The notes below the pieces were generated by a model. The model saw nothing but the letters and a program-made list of their open reading frames with translations. It did not search any database and was not told the DNA's origin. Position numbers and translations under genes: made by a program. This document shows, in pieces, positions 35,920 to 45,494 of a stretch of DNA of 64,000 nucleotides. This DNA is from Sphaerisporangium perillae (GTDB taxonomy: Bacteria; Actinomycetota; Actinomycetes; Streptosporangiales; Streptosporangiaceae): contig NZ_JALLPO010000022.1 of assembly GCF_023276435.1 (NCBI RefSeq), positions 1-64,000 of the forward strand, read 5' to 3'. Position 1 is the first letter of the stretch, and every line of letters starts with the position of its first letter.

Positions 35920-35964
35920 TGGAGCGGGTGACGGGAATCGAACCCGCGCTGCCGGCATGGGAGT
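35920..35964 (-). repeat. tRNA-Gly 3'-half scar B (attachment site)
   Basis: TGGAGCGGGTGACGGGAATC and AACCCGCGCT copy the acceptor/T-arm side of tRNA-Gly exactly; the anticodon part is diverged (GCCGGCATGGGAG). Downstream CTTCCCCCTCTGAGC also follows scar C. It ends the 28-kb island. Confidence 0.88.
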
Positions 35965-36143
35965 CGGCCTCTTCCCCCTCTGAGCCGGGAAACCGGCGTG
36001 CGGCTCAGAGGTCCTCGCGCCCCGGCACCCGCCCACGCGGCCCGCGTCCATGTTCAAAGGAATTCTTCATCCCTTTCTCGGGGGAGCCTCACCGCGACTC
36101 GCGAGGCTCGGTGTGTTCCCATCGAACGGAAGAAGTGGTCTCC

Positions 36144-36866
36144 ATGCTTTCCCGCAAGCTCGCCGCTGCCCTGATGTGTACGGTGATCGGACTTTCCGCC
36201 GGTTGCGCCACGTCCCCCTCGGCAACGGCCACGTCCCCCTCGGCGGCAGCGACGTCCTCCTCCGCGACAGCAGGGCACGGCGCGCCCCGCAGCGGCGGTC
36301 CCGGATTCGGCGGCGGGGGATCCAACGCCCGGTCTGGACCGGCCGCAGGGGGAGCAGTCGGCACGGTCAGCAGCGTGTCCACGTCGAGCTTCACAATGTC
36401 GACATCAGCGGGTCAGAAGGTGACCATCGACAAGGCGTCCTCCACGACATACAAGAAGGGGACGAGCTCGACCGCGGCGAGTGCCGTTACGACAGGCGAA
36501 CCCGTCCTCGCACTTGGGACGGTCAACGGAACGACCATTACGGCCACGCAGGTCATCGTGCGACCGACTGGCGGCGGATCTGCGACCTACTCCCCGGCAC
36601 AGGTGGTCGCCTTCCAGCGCGGTGCACCGTCCGCGTCAAAGCAGGACGGTCAGATCCCGGCGAACTACACTGAGGGAGACGGGACGATCGTCAGCGGAAC
36701 GACAGCGAATAAGGCGACGGAAGCTGCGCTGGCCACCTACCAGGGGGGCGTCGTCGACCGTGTTGTGCAGCTGAGCAACGGCGAGTACGAGGTCCACAAC
36801 ATCGGCGTCAACTGGCCGCACCACGTCTTCGTCAACAAGGACTTCAAGGTCGTCGGCGCTAACTGA
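36144..36866 (+). CDS. Exported lipoprotein, DUF5666-like
   Basis: A 240-residue lipoprotein: signal MLSRKLAAALMCTVIGLSAGC, then Ser/Ala/Thr- and Gly-rich linkers. A repeat-like beta region follows (GTVSSVSTSSFTMSTSAGQKVTIDKAS, TGEPVLALGTVNGTTITATQVIV) as in DUF5666 proteins. The C-terminal half ends VNWPHHVFVNKDFKVVGAN, resembling a small PepSY-like module. ATG 36144 is chosen for the lipobox; the frame extends upstream into the tRNA scar only by chance. Confidence 0.8.
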   Translation: MLSRKLAAALMCTVIGLSAGCATSPSATATSPSAAATSSSATAGHGAPRSGGPGFGGGGSNARSGPAAGGAVGTVSSVSTSSFTMSTSAGQKVTIDKASSTTYKKGTSSTAASAVTTGEPVLALGTVNGTTITATQVIVRPTGGGSATYSPAQVVAFQRGAPSASKQDGQIPANYTEGDGTIVSGTTANKATEAALATYQGGVVDRVVQLSNGEYEVHNIGVNWPHHVFVNKDFKVVGAN

Positions 36867-36986
36867 CCGCCACGATAGACCTCGGACGGCTCTTCGAAGC
36901 CGGCCAGGGACGTCGCACGACCAGCAGGCATGGACCTCGGGTGCCCCCGACATCGATCGTCGTGCATGTCGATGAGCATCCGATGA

Positions 36987-37027
36987 CGGAAACCCCGCCG
37001 CATCCAGGAGGCGCGGCGGGGTTTCCG
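36987..37027. terminator. Hairpin terminator
   Basis: CGGAAACCCCGCCGC and GCGGCGGGGTTTCCG form a perfect 15-bp stem with an 11-base loop between the convergent lipoprotein gene and the fragment at 37,032. Confidence 0.88.
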
Positions 37028-37031
37028 GTAC

Positions 37032-37277
37032 TCACTTGATCTCGTAGGCCCTGATGACGGTCTCACTGAAGGCGTTGCCGCCGGTGTCGGCGGCTGTGAC
37101 GCGCAACGAGGCGAACTTGCCGCGCGCGCTGACCGGATGCCAGGTCTCGGCGGACCAGGCGCCCTTGCCCGACGGGTGCACCAGCGCGGGCAGCCAGGTG
37201 CGGCCGTCGTCGTAGGAGATGTCCATGGTGAGCGCGCTGACCTTCAGGTCGGGTGAGCCGTGCTGGCGCTGGATCCG
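37032..37277 (-). pseudogene. C-terminal fragment of a secreted protease-like protein
   Basis: About 80 codons, with MDISYDDGRTWLPA and SLRVTAADTGGNAFSETVIRAY, match the C-terminal beta domain often attached to subtilisin-type proteases. The 5' part is missing; from 37,278 the DNA becomes less GC-rich and unrelated. The terminator at 36,987 is its original partner. Confidence 0.6.
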
Positions 37278-37740
37278 AGCGCGGGGCCCGCTTCGTGCTG
37301 CAACTCCCCCGAGCCGAACCAGGCGCCCCGTCCGTACCGGCCGCGTGTCTCGAAATGTGCGGTTTTCGCATCTTTCTTCCCAGGAGTCTGCCGCAATGTT
37401 GCTAATTTCCTTGCCTATCATTTTTCGTCTCTGTGGCGCCGCATTGAACCCCCCGGGGAAGTGCCATCCAGGCTTCTGTCGGCGGTACGAATCTGCAGCT
37501 CGAAGCCTCGCAGTGGCTAGCTGGGGTGCAATGCCGCATTTCTCTGGTGGATGTGGATAATCACATTTATGCGGTGATGTGGCCGAAGTAACTTTTTGCC
37601 GCTGGCTGGGAGATTTCGGGCTGATGCCGCGATTAGTCTGAGTGATGTCAGCGCCGCATCGGCGTATCCCGGGACCCGGAACCGACGCTCGTCATCCCCG
37701 TCAATCGGGGTTCGGTCCTCACCTCAGGGAGTGATCTCTG
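37278..37740. other. Gene-free stretch of lower GC content
   Basis: No gene supported. The base composition differs visibly from its neighbours (runs such as TTGCTAATTTCC), in keeping with foreign or degraded DNA. The last ~60 bp hold the promoter side of the small secreted protein gene. Confidence 0.4.
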
Positions 37741-37977
37741 ATGCTCAAGCGTTTGCTCTTCGCCGTCGCGCTGGCGGCGTCCACGCTCCTCGTCACCGGA
37801 ACCGTCACCGGCACCGCGCAGGCCTCCGAGCCAAGCGTCTGCGCGTCGGCCCGGCACGTCACTACCTCCCCCAATCCCAGCCTATGCAAGTGGAGAGATG
37901 ACGGCTGCTACTACTGCTACAGCTACAGGACCGCAAGGTGGGACCAGCAGTATTGCAACGGCGACTCCGATGGCTAG
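37741..37977 (+). CDS. Small secreted cysteine-rich protein
   Basis: A 78-residue precursor with a clear signal peptide (MLKRLLFAVALAASTLLVTG) cleaved near AQA-SEP, giving a ~50-residue mature peptide. It has five Cys, including CYYC, and Tyr-rich DGCYYCYSYRTARW. AGGGAG lies 9 bases before the ATG, and a strong terminator follows at 38,008. I do not recognise the family. Confidence 0.68.
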   Translation: MLKRLLFAVALAASTLLVTGTVTGTAQASEPSVCASARHVTTSPNPSLCKWRDDGCYYCYSYRTARWDQQYCNGDSDG

Positions 37978-38007
37978 CCGCATCGGTGACTAGCCCCGAC
38001 GGACAAC

Positions 38008-38042
38008 GGCAGCCCTGCGAAGCACTGCCTCGCGGGGCTGCC
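38008..38042. terminator. Hairpin terminator
   Basis: GGCAGCCCTGCGA and TCGCGGGGCTGCC pair over 13 bases with one mismatch and a 9-base loop, downstream of the small secreted protein. Confidence 0.8.
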
Positions 38043-38047
38043 CCGCG

Positions 38048-38110
38048 TGTGTTGAGCCAGGAGCTGCCGGTCGGGGTGTACGCGATCTCGACGTTGTTCG
38101 CCGCTGCCCT
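38048..38110 (-). pseudogene. IS630-type transposase remnant
   Basis: NNVEIAYTPTGSSWLN matches the conserved region before the last acidic residue of IS630 transposases (typical VELAYTPTxSSWLN). Only ~20 codons remain. Confidence 0.6.
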
Positions 38111-38183
38111 CCCCGACCTTGCCGTTGCCCCCGCCGGAGGCTGGTTATTGAGCCTTTCCGCGCAAGGTGGTGGTCGCGCTGAG

Positions 38184-38217
38184 TGATCACGAGTAGGGCC
38201 ACGCCCGAGCCCGTTGA
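38184..38217 (+). repeat. Direct repeat, left copy, flanking the DinB gene
   Basis: TGATCACGAGTAGGG, then a variable part, then CCCGTTGA. A similar 32-bp copy lies at 38863-38894 on the other side of the gene. Confidence 0.6.
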
Positions 38218-38280
38218 CCATGAGTGCCGGTGTCGTTAATCAGTTGCCGGCCGCCATGCGCGTCTCCGATGATTGCGGCC

Positions 38281-38862
38281 ATGGCCACAACACGACGAGC
38301 CGACATGTTCACCGCGGACGGCAAGCCTTCTGACGACGACCCGCGTGAGAACGGACCAACGTTGGGCGACGAGCGCGTCACGCTGGTCGAAGCCCTGCGC
38401 TGTGCACGCCTCACATTGGAGATGAAATGCTCAGGTCTTGATGCGGAGGCTATGGCGCGGCGTTCCGTCGAGCCGTCGACGATGTCGCTCCTGGGGCTGG
38501 TGCGCCACCTGGCCGAGGTGGAGCGTGCGACGTTCCGGGTACTGATGGCGGGACAGGACGTGCCCCGGCTGTTCTGCTCCGACACCGACCGTGACGGTGA
38601 TTTCGATGGTGCTGTTCCCGACCCTCAGGTGGTGGCGGAGGCGTGGGACGCATGGCGTGCGGAGGTGGACTTCGCCGAGCGGTTTGTGGCCGAAGCGCCC
38701 AGTCTCGACATCACCGGCAACGATCCCTTGAATCAGCATGGCAGCGGTGGCGGGGCGATGTCGCTGCGCGAGGTGCTGGTCGGATCGATCTGGGAGTATG
38801 GCCGCCACATAGGTCACGTCGACCTGTTGCGCGAGCGGATCGACGGACGCATAGGCCAGTAA
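38281..38862 (+). CDS. DinB/DUF664-family protein
   Basis: About 193 residues of DUF664: LRCARLTLEMKCSGLDAEAM, SLLGLVRHLAEVERATFR with the first metal His, and SLREVLVGSIWEYGRHIGHVDLLRERIDG with the last His residues. These are putative mycothiol- or metal-dependent enzymes. Several in-frame ATGs exist (38224, 38281, 38305); 38281 is a compromise. It lies between two ~33-bp direct repeats. Confidence 0.82.
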   Translation: MATTRRADMFTADGKPSDDDPRENGPTLGDERVTLVEALRCARLTLEMKCSGLDAEAMARRSVEPSTMSLLGLVRHLAEVERATFRVLMAGQDVPRLFCSDTDRDGDFDGAVPDPQVVAEAWDAWRAEVDFAERFVAEAPSLDITGNDPLNQHGSGGGAMSLREVLVGSIWEYGRHIGHVDLLRERIDGRIGQ

Positions 38863-38894
38863 TGATCACGGGTAGGGCGCGCCGAACCCGTTGA
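38863..38894 (+). repeat. Direct repeat, right copy, flanking the DinB gene
   Basis: TGATCACGGGTAGGG and CCCGTTGA match the copy at 38184-38217. It overlaps the DinB stop region and abuts an IS5-type fragment. Confidence 0.6.
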
Positions 38895-39065
38895 GGTACA
38901 ACGAAGGCGCACAACGGGTTACGGGCCATCGGCGAGCGTGGCAACTCGCTGCTGAAGATGACCTTCCGAGCACTGCGCAACGTCGGCCTCGATCCCTGGC
39001 GCATCGGTGCGATCGTCGCCGCAGCGCTGGTACTCCTGCACTACGACCACGCCCGTACGACATGA
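38895..39065 (+). pseudogene. IS5-type transposase C-terminal fragment
   Basis: KAHNGLRAIGERGNSLLK, then WRIGAIVAAALVLLHYDHAR before the stop, match the end of DDE transposases of the IS5 group. The 5' portion is replaced by the repeat at 38,863. Confidence 0.75.
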
Positions 39066-39209
39066 CGACACTCAGTGATCAAACCCTTGCACGGAAAGGC
39101 TCATTGCCTCGATCAGAGGGATGCCTCGCTGGGAGACTGGCGGCATGGCCAATTCGTTGTCGTTGGTGCGCCGCTTACGGCCCTATGAAGAGCTCGGAAG
39201 AGACGCATA

Positions 39210-39247
39210 CCCCTCGTCACCCTGGTTAATGGCCCGCTAATGGCCCG
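39210..39247 (+). repeat. Integrase-arm-like direct repeat (TAATGGCCCG type)
   Basis: CCCCTCGTCACC is followed by TAATGGCCCG-C-TAATGGCCCG (39227-39247), two identical 10-mers 11 bp apart. It shares layout with 42,457 and 48,146. Confidence 0.75.
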
Positions 39248-39440
39248 CGATCCGGCGGAGGGAGGTTAGGCGCTGTTTCGCTGGCGAGCCGCGTGGCGCG
39301 GGCGGTCAGGTGCCGGCGCTCGGGCAAGGTGGTGGCCCGCCGGGCGGCCTCCCGGTAGCTGGCCGCTGCTGCGGAGTACTCGCCGGCCAGTTCCAACAGA
39401 TGTGCCCGGGTCGCCAGTAGGCGGTGGTGGCGTGCCATCC
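39226..39440 (-). pseudogene. C-terminal fragment of an ECF sigma factor
   Basis: RLLATRAHLLELAGEYSAAAASYREAARRATTLPERRHL is the C-terminal TPR-like extension found in ECF42-type sigma factors. The sigma-2 and sigma-4 regions are gone. The fragment is bounded on both sides by direct-repeat arms. Confidence 0.65.
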
Positions 39441-39462
39441 GGTGTTGGCGTCGGTGCGGTCG

Positions 39463-39525
39463 AGTAGCCGTGAGCCGCCGTGAGTATCCGGGGTTCTCCC
39501 CTGTTCTGGCACGGATCTGGCACGC
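39463..39525 (+). repeat. Integrase-arm-like direct repeat (TCTGGCACG type)
   Basis: GAGTAGCCGTGAGCCGCCGT, related to the leader at 46,158, precedes TTCTGGCACGG-ATCTGGCACGC (39504-39525), spaced 11 bp. Confidence 0.7.
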
Positions 39526-39601
39526 GATCATGGTCCTGACCTCTTCCTATCAGGACCATCCCGGCTGTGATCAGGAGCGTACGGCCAGCCGCCGACCAGT
39601 G

Positions 39602-39922
39602 GTGGACGGTGTGAGCGTGAGTGGTTATGAGGGGCTGTTGCAGTACCCCGGAGCCACCGTCAGAGTGAGCCACGTGATCGAGATCGACGGCCCTTTCTAC
39701 CGCCGCGTCAGCGAACCTGGCGAGAGTGACATGCACTCTGACCGCTGGATCCGGCACACCACGACCGCGAGCATCCTGCTCGTCGCTGACGCCGCCGTCG
39801 TCTCTTCCCGGCACATGCACAAGCTCACGTTGGTGCATGGCGAGGACCCGTTGGCCGCCGCCCTCATCCTCAGGGAGCGATCAGAACCGGAGTCCCCAGA
39901 GGCAGTCCTGCCAGCACCTTGA
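39602..39922 (+). CDS. Hypothetical protein
   Basis: About 106 residues starting at one of several GTG codons. It contains VIEIDGPFYRRVSEPGESDMHSDRW and TTASILLVADAAVVSS. I do not recognise a domain. The 3' end overlaps the convergent L,D-transpeptidase gene by 52 bp, which lowers confidence, though the protein composition looks natural. Confidence 0.4.
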   Translation: MDGVSVSGYEGLLQYPGATVRVSHVIEIDGPFYRRVSEPGESDMHSDRWIRHTTTASILLVADAAVVSSRHMHKLTLVHGEDPLAAALILRERSEPESPEAVLPAP

Positions 39923-40649
39923 GCGCGCGAGCAGGTACCCTGACACAGCCGTGCGTGACTGCCTTGCCGAACACCTTCCGGTCCGGCCAGCCGTGGAAGG
40001 CGACCGTGCCGGGACCGCCGCCGAAGGTGTCGAGCGTCGGCGAGTGCGTGCCGAGTGGCAGGATCAGCGGGCTGTAGGTCTTCTTCTTTGGCGACATCAG
40101 GGCCAGCAGGAAGGTCCTGCCCGCCGGGGTGGGCGTCTCAGGGCCGCCGATGGCCACCGTCCAGGTGCCGAGCTTCTTGCTCGCGTTCATCACGGTCAGT
40201 CGCCTGGTGCCCAGTTTCACGATGGCGCGGTAGCGGCTGCGCGCCTTCTTCAGGCCCTTGGCCTTGATCCAGCCGGTCACGTGGTTGGGCTTGCTGGGCA
40301 GGAGCACGCGGTACCAGCCCTTGCGCGCCTCCACCACCGGCACCCAGGTCTGGTTGCCGAGCTGCTTCGCCGGGAGGGTGGCCGCGGGCTTGCCGCCGGG
40401 CAGGGCGTAGACGGCCACCGTGCGTGCGGGGTGGACCACGATGCCGCTCAGCTTGCCGTACGTGTCGGTGTCCTGCGGGAGGCCGCTCAACGCCGTGAAC
40501 GTGGTGGCCTTGGGGAGTGCGGTCGCCGTGACCGAGGCGGCGGCGGCGAGAGTGACGGGCGACGCGACGACGCTGGCGGGGGTCGCGGCGACGAGGCTCA
40601 TGGCGACGAGCGCGGCGCCGATGAGTCGGCAGGGGGCATCGAGCGGCAC
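39870..40649 (-). CDS. L,D-transpeptidase (YkuD) with signal peptide
   Basis: A 259-residue exported enzyme starting at GTG 40649 behind AGGAG. The signal peptide is at 1-29. A probable SH3-like region is at ~65-130 (VAVYALPGGKPAATLPAKQLGNQTWVPV). The YkuD domain (~140-258) has the catalytic signature HGWPDRKVFGKAVTHGCVRV with nucleophile Cys. It crosslinks peptidoglycan 3-3. It is an intact gene within the otherwise degraded scar region. Confidence 0.92.
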   Translation of the reverse strand: MPLDAPCRLIGAALVAMSLVAATPASVVASPVTLAAAASVTATALPKATTFTALSGLPQDTDTYGKLSGIVVHPARTVAVYALPGGKPAATLPAKQLGNQTWVPVVEARKGWYRVLLPSKPNHVTGWIKAKGLKKARSRYRAIVKLGTRRLTVMNASKKLGTWTVAIGGPETPTPAGRTFLLALMSPKKKTYSPLILPLGTHSPTLDTFGGGPGTVAFHGWPDRKVFGKAVTHGCVRVPARALKVLAGLPLGTPVLIAP

Positions 40650-40816
40650 GATCGGCTCCTGATGTTCTATGGCACTTACGACACGAGCGTGTAACCATCT
40701 GGCCCCGCTGGATAACGGTTTGGAACGTTTGAAGGCCCTTGGCCAGCGGGTGTGACATTTTTACACATATGAGCCTAGTGAGGCTCAAGCTCTCTCATAC
40801 ACCCCGAGGTGCGGTC

Positions 40817-41599
40817 GTGACACCCCCCAGACTCTCTTCAGTCCGTCGCTGGGCAGCAGCGGCACTCATGCTCGCGGTGGCAGCACTCGCGGTGCTCGCC
40901 ATCTCCAATACGGCCTCAGCTGGAGCGGTCCAGGGGAAGCCGCCCGGCGACAATGGCGACGTCAAGATCCACAAGTGGACGACGCCGGAGGACGACCAGC
41001 GCGACGAGCCCCACGTCTGCGTGTTCTATCTGGTCGGGTTCAACTTCGACGCGGTCGAGCAGGTGAGCTGGGAGATCAAGTCCTGGCCGCCCACCGGCGA
41101 CAAGACCACCGTGAAGAGCGACACCCTCGTGCTCGACAAGGACGGGCATGGCCGTAGCGTTGACATGACCCTGCCGAACGGGCACTACAAGCTGTTCTGG
41201 ACCTTCGCGGGGAAGCATGGCGCGGCCAAGCAGAAGGTGTTCTGGGTCGAGTGTGAGCCCACGCCCACGCCCACCCCGACGCCCACGCCGACGGTGACGC
41301 CCTCCCAGCCGCCGACGCCGACGCCGACGGCCACTCCGACTCCGACTTCCACACCCACTGCGACGCCCACTGCGACGCCCACGGTGACCCCCACTCCCAC
41401 GCCGACGCCCACCTCGACGCCCACTTCGACGCCGACGCCGAGCAACACGCCGACCCCCACCCACTCCGGCCAGGGTGATCACGGTACGGTGATCCACGAC
41501 TGGATCGAGTGGGACGAGAACGTCACGCCGACGCAGGACGAGCCCAAGCCCGCGCCCACCCCGACGCCGGTGAAGTCCGATATCCCGGTCACTGGCTGA
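40817..41599 (+). CDS. Secreted Pro/Thr-repeat surface protein ending in PVTG
   Basis: About 260 residues: a signal region ([26 protein letters not shown]), then a globular domain of ~115 residues ([33 protein letters not shown]). A long (PT)n stalk follows, and the chain ends DIPVTG at the stop codon. The tail looks like a sortase or anchoring motif lacking the usual membrane helix. GTG 40817 follows GAGGTG; an ATG at 40769 is an alternative. A terminator follows. Confidence 0.78.
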   Translation: MTPPRLSSVRRWAAAALMLAVAALAVLAISNTASAGAVQGKPPGDNGDVKIHKWTTPEDDQRDEPHVCVFYLVGFNFDAVEQVSWEIKSWPPTGDKTTVKSDTLVLDKDGHGRSVDMTLPNGHYKLFWTFAGKHGAAKQKVFWVECEPTPTPTPTPTPTVTPSQPPTPTPTATPTPTSTPTATPTATPTVTPTPTPTPTSTPTSTPTPSNTPTPTHSGQGDHGTVIHDWIEWDENVTPTQDEPKPAPTPTPVKSDIPVTG

Positions 41600-41612
41600 C
41601 AGGCGACGCCGA

Positions 41613-41653
41613 ACGACGGGGCCCGGATCAACGCGATCCGGGCCCTCCGTCGT
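41613..41653. terminator. Hairpin terminator
   Basis: ACGACGGGGCCCGGATC and GATCCGGGCCCTCCGTCGT form a long stem with a 5-base loop and one bulge; convergent genes end on both sides. Confidence 0.9.
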
Positions 41654-41657
41654 CTTC

Positions 41658-41876
41658 TCAGCTCCAAACGAGCATGCGCAGCGGATCCGCGAGCATCGCC
41701 CCCACGTCGCGGAGGAACAGCGAACCGAGCTCGCTGTCGATGATCCGGTGATCGAACGACAACGCCAGCGTGGTCACCTTCTGTACGACGAGCTGGCCGT
41801 CGACGACCCACGGCGAGTCCTTGATCTGGCCGAACGCCAGGATCGCCTGCTCGGAGGGCCGACCCCTTACGTCGAG
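41658..41876 (-). pseudogene. C-terminal fragment of a 2-oxoacid dehydrogenase E2 acyltransferase
   Basis: EQAILAFGQIKDSPWVVDG and LALSFDHRIIDSELGSLFLRD are the end of the acyltransferase domain, including the DHRxxD motif (usually DHRxxDG; here DS). All upstream domains are missing. The break coincides with the arm-like sequence at 41,874. Confidence 0.85.
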
Positions 41877-41937
41877 TGCCACTGACTCCCCGTGACTCTC
41901 TGCTGGTCTCTGTTCGAACGGGCATGCAACGGACACG
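41874..41937 (+). repeat. Integrase-arm-like direct repeat (ACGGGCAtG type)
   Basis: GAGTGCCACTGACTCCCCGT is related to the leaders at 46,158 and 50,229. It is followed by ACGGGCATG (41918) and ACGGACACG (41929), 11 bp apart. It is a degraded arm abutting the E2 fragment. Confidence 0.6.
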
Positions 41938-42227
41938 CGGCTTCGAAGGCTGCGGGTGGAAGTGGACCCATGCTCATGGCAGGGGTGAGGAGCGGCGTAG
42001 TTCATCACGGCTACGCCGACAGGATGCCGCCAGGCTTCGAGTTGGATACCCGCGAGGCCTTGATCGCTCGCCGAACGATGGGGCAAGCATCTGCTTCTAA
42101 ATCATGCGCGAACATATATGTCACGTCCGGTTTCCGCTGTAATTGCTAGTCCGAATCGCACCAGCCCTTGTCGCGCGACCGCTCGTAACGTGTTCAGCGT
42201 ATGGAAATTACAACGAGGGAGGACGAT

Positions 42228-42430
42228 ATGGATCTCCAGCTTTCAGGTCGGGTTGCGGTTGTCACCGGTGCTTCCAAGGGCATCGGCCTGGCCGTCACTC
42301 GTACCCTTCTCGACGAAGGCGTCCATGTCGTGGCCGCGTCACGGAAGAGCACCCCGAACTGGAGGCGCTCGGCGGCGACCTGATCCACGTTCCGGCCGAC
42401 CTGATGGACGCCGAGGCTCCAGGCCGGTAG
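42228..42430 (+). pseudogene. SDR N-terminal fragment with frameshift
   Basis: MDLQLSGRVAVVTGASKGIG is a clear SDR start with a ribosome site (GGGAGGA) upstream. The frame breaks near 42,340 and continues in another frame as ELEALGGDLIHVPADLMD before homology ends at the arm at 42,438. It cannot encode a full enzyme. Confidence 0.85.
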
Positions 42431-42437
42431 GCCGGTC

Positions 42438-42493
42438 CTGAGTGAGCGTGATTGTCCCCTCGTCACCCTGTCTAATTGCACGCTAATTGCACG
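42438..42493 (+). repeat. Integrase-arm-like direct repeat (TAATTGCACG type)
   Basis: CTGAGTGAGCGTGATTG and CCCCTCGTCACC precede TAATTGCACG-C-TAATTGCACG (42473-42493), two identical 10-mers 11 bp apart. Confidence 0.75.
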
Positions 42494-42502
42494 ACGATCA
42501 AG

Positions 42503-42826
42503 ATGGAGCTTGTGGAGGACTACCAGCGGGCTTTCATCGGACGGATGGTCGGACGCCTGGACGCGTACGCTGCGGGTGAGGTGACGTTGTCCAAGTTGGT
42601 GGAAGATCTTCGGGGATTGTTCGAGGTCGCTGATCCTCGGGAGTGGAGTATCCGGGACGCGTTCCAAGATCTGTGGGTGGATCTCGACGCCGAATGTGAG
42701 CTGAGGACAGAGCCGTGGGCTCCGCCAGGGTTGGCTGACGATGCTCACCTGCGCCGGACTATCGATGCGCTTCACTCATGGGCCTCGCGCATAGCAACGG
42801 GGGCACCCACGGGCCGGCAGCTGTGA
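42503..42826 (+). CDS. Hypothetical protein of an actinobacterial immunity-like type
   Basis: About 107 residues (MELVEDYQRAFIGRMVGRLDAY..., LVEDLRGLFEVADPREWSIRDAFQDLWVDLDAE), an acidic, all-helical protein without signal. Similar short acidic proteins are often annotated as hypothetical in actinomycetes. I cannot assign a function. The start follows the arm closely (10 bp), so its promoter may have been replaced. Confidence 0.6.
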   Translation: MELVEDYQRAFIGRMVGRLDAYAAGEVTLSKLVEDLRGLFEVADPREWSIRDAFQDLWVDLDAECELRTEPWAPPGLADDAHLRRTIDALHSWASRIATGAPTGRQL

Positions 42827-42895
42827 GCGCTCCCTGTCGATCATCCTGGAGCCGGAGTGCCCCCGCCGGAGGCTTGGTTTTCTATGGCTCTGCGG

Positions 42896-43345
42896 CTACA
42901 CCGTGCCGTTGAGGTGCTGGCGGACTGTGGTGTCGTTCTCCAGGATGTGGTCGATGGTCTCCCAGTAGTCGGAGAGCCAGGGATGCACGAGGGCTTCTTC
43001 GCGGGACAGCTTGCGTCCATAGAGGGGCTCATCGGGTGCGACGTCCGCGCCCTTGACCAGGGAGCAGGCCGGGCCGGGTTGTCCCTCGACGGGACCGACA
43101 CGGCATCCGAATGTGACGCGGTTCGGGCTGGGGCGACTGACGGGCTCGCCCGGCGCCCAATTGTCATCGATGATCACGTCGATCCATGCTTCATGGAGTC
43201 CATCGTGGTGGTAGCAGGATGCATAGTAGATCGCGTAGGCGCCGTCGTCATTGTTGATGAATCCTGTGACGCGGTCAACGTGGGTATGGCAACAGTCGCA
43301 GACGCCGGTCCGAATGTTTCTATCTGGATCGATTCGTAGTCTCAC
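42896..43345 (-). CDS. Conserved hypothetical protein with CxxC
   Basis: A 149-residue protein. The N-terminus has GVCDCCHTHVDRVTGFI, a Cys/His cluster like a treble clef or small zinc ribbon. The middle is FINNDDGAYAIYYASCYHHDG and the tail WLSDYWETIDHILENDTTVRQHL. Related proteins are widespread in Streptomyces-like genomes with no known role. It looks intact. Confidence 0.7.
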   Translation of the reverse strand: MRLRIDPDRNIRTGVCDCCHTHVDRVTGFINNDDGAYAIYYASCYHHDGLHEAWIDVIIDDNWAPGEPVSRPSPNRVTFGCRVGPVEGQPGPACSLVKGADVAPDEPLYGRKLSREEALVHPWLSDYWETIDHILENDTTVRQHLNGTV

Positions 43346-43513
43346 GATGGAGCTGGGATTGATCGATGAGTACGAGTTCGTGGTGCAGCCCAGGCTCGCG
43401 GGCCACGGGCCGACGTTGTTCGCCGGACTATCGAAGCATGTCGACTTGAAGCTCGTGAGCCGGCTGGAGTTCGGCTTGGGGCGGTGGCGATGCGGTACGA
43501 GCCGAGAAGGTAG
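43335..43513 (+). pseudogene. RibD_C/dihydrofolate-reductase-like C-terminal fragment
   Basis: LTMELGLIDEYEFVVQPRLAGHGPTLF and DLKLVSRLEFG match the C-terminus of RibD_C proteins. A frameshift near 43,485 puts the expected last strand (AVAMRYEPRR) in the next frame, where it ends at a TAG. The N-terminal two thirds are missing. Confidence 0.75.
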
Positions 43514-43722
43514 CCATCGGGCTTGTTAGCCCGAGCCGGCCGCATCATGGAGCCCTGGTTCGCGGCTCTTGAGCGCCCCACCGCAGCGGTTCCTCCGCAG
43601 TCAGGTCGACAAATGAACCCGGCCGCCTAACTGGAAACCCCCAGCTGAACGACCGGGTCAACGGCTACTTCGCCCCTCGGAGTTCAGGGCCGTATATGCG
43701 GATGACCGCTGCTCAGGCGAAA

Positions 43723-45375
<1,653 letters not shown>

Positions 45376-45494
45376 TCATGGGTCTCACCTCCTCGGGTGG
45401 TGTCACGGTCAACTGCAAGCTACAAGCCCGAGCATCACCCCGTCCAATCATTTCCCAGCCACGTGATCACGACTCCAAACGGGCCCCTGCGGTT

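Noticed and set aside
35919-36143. Long open frame containing ERVTGIEPALPAW upstream of the lipoprotein
   Set aside because: It is a read-through of the tRNA-Gly scar. The same text appears in frames at 46,050 and near other scars; the true start is the ATG at 36,144 with its lipobox.
40916-41497. Gly/Arg-rich minus-strand frames and CRISPR-like periodicity over the PT-rich gene
   Set aside because: They are the antisense of the (PT)n stalk; the periodicity comes from codon repeats, with no spacers.
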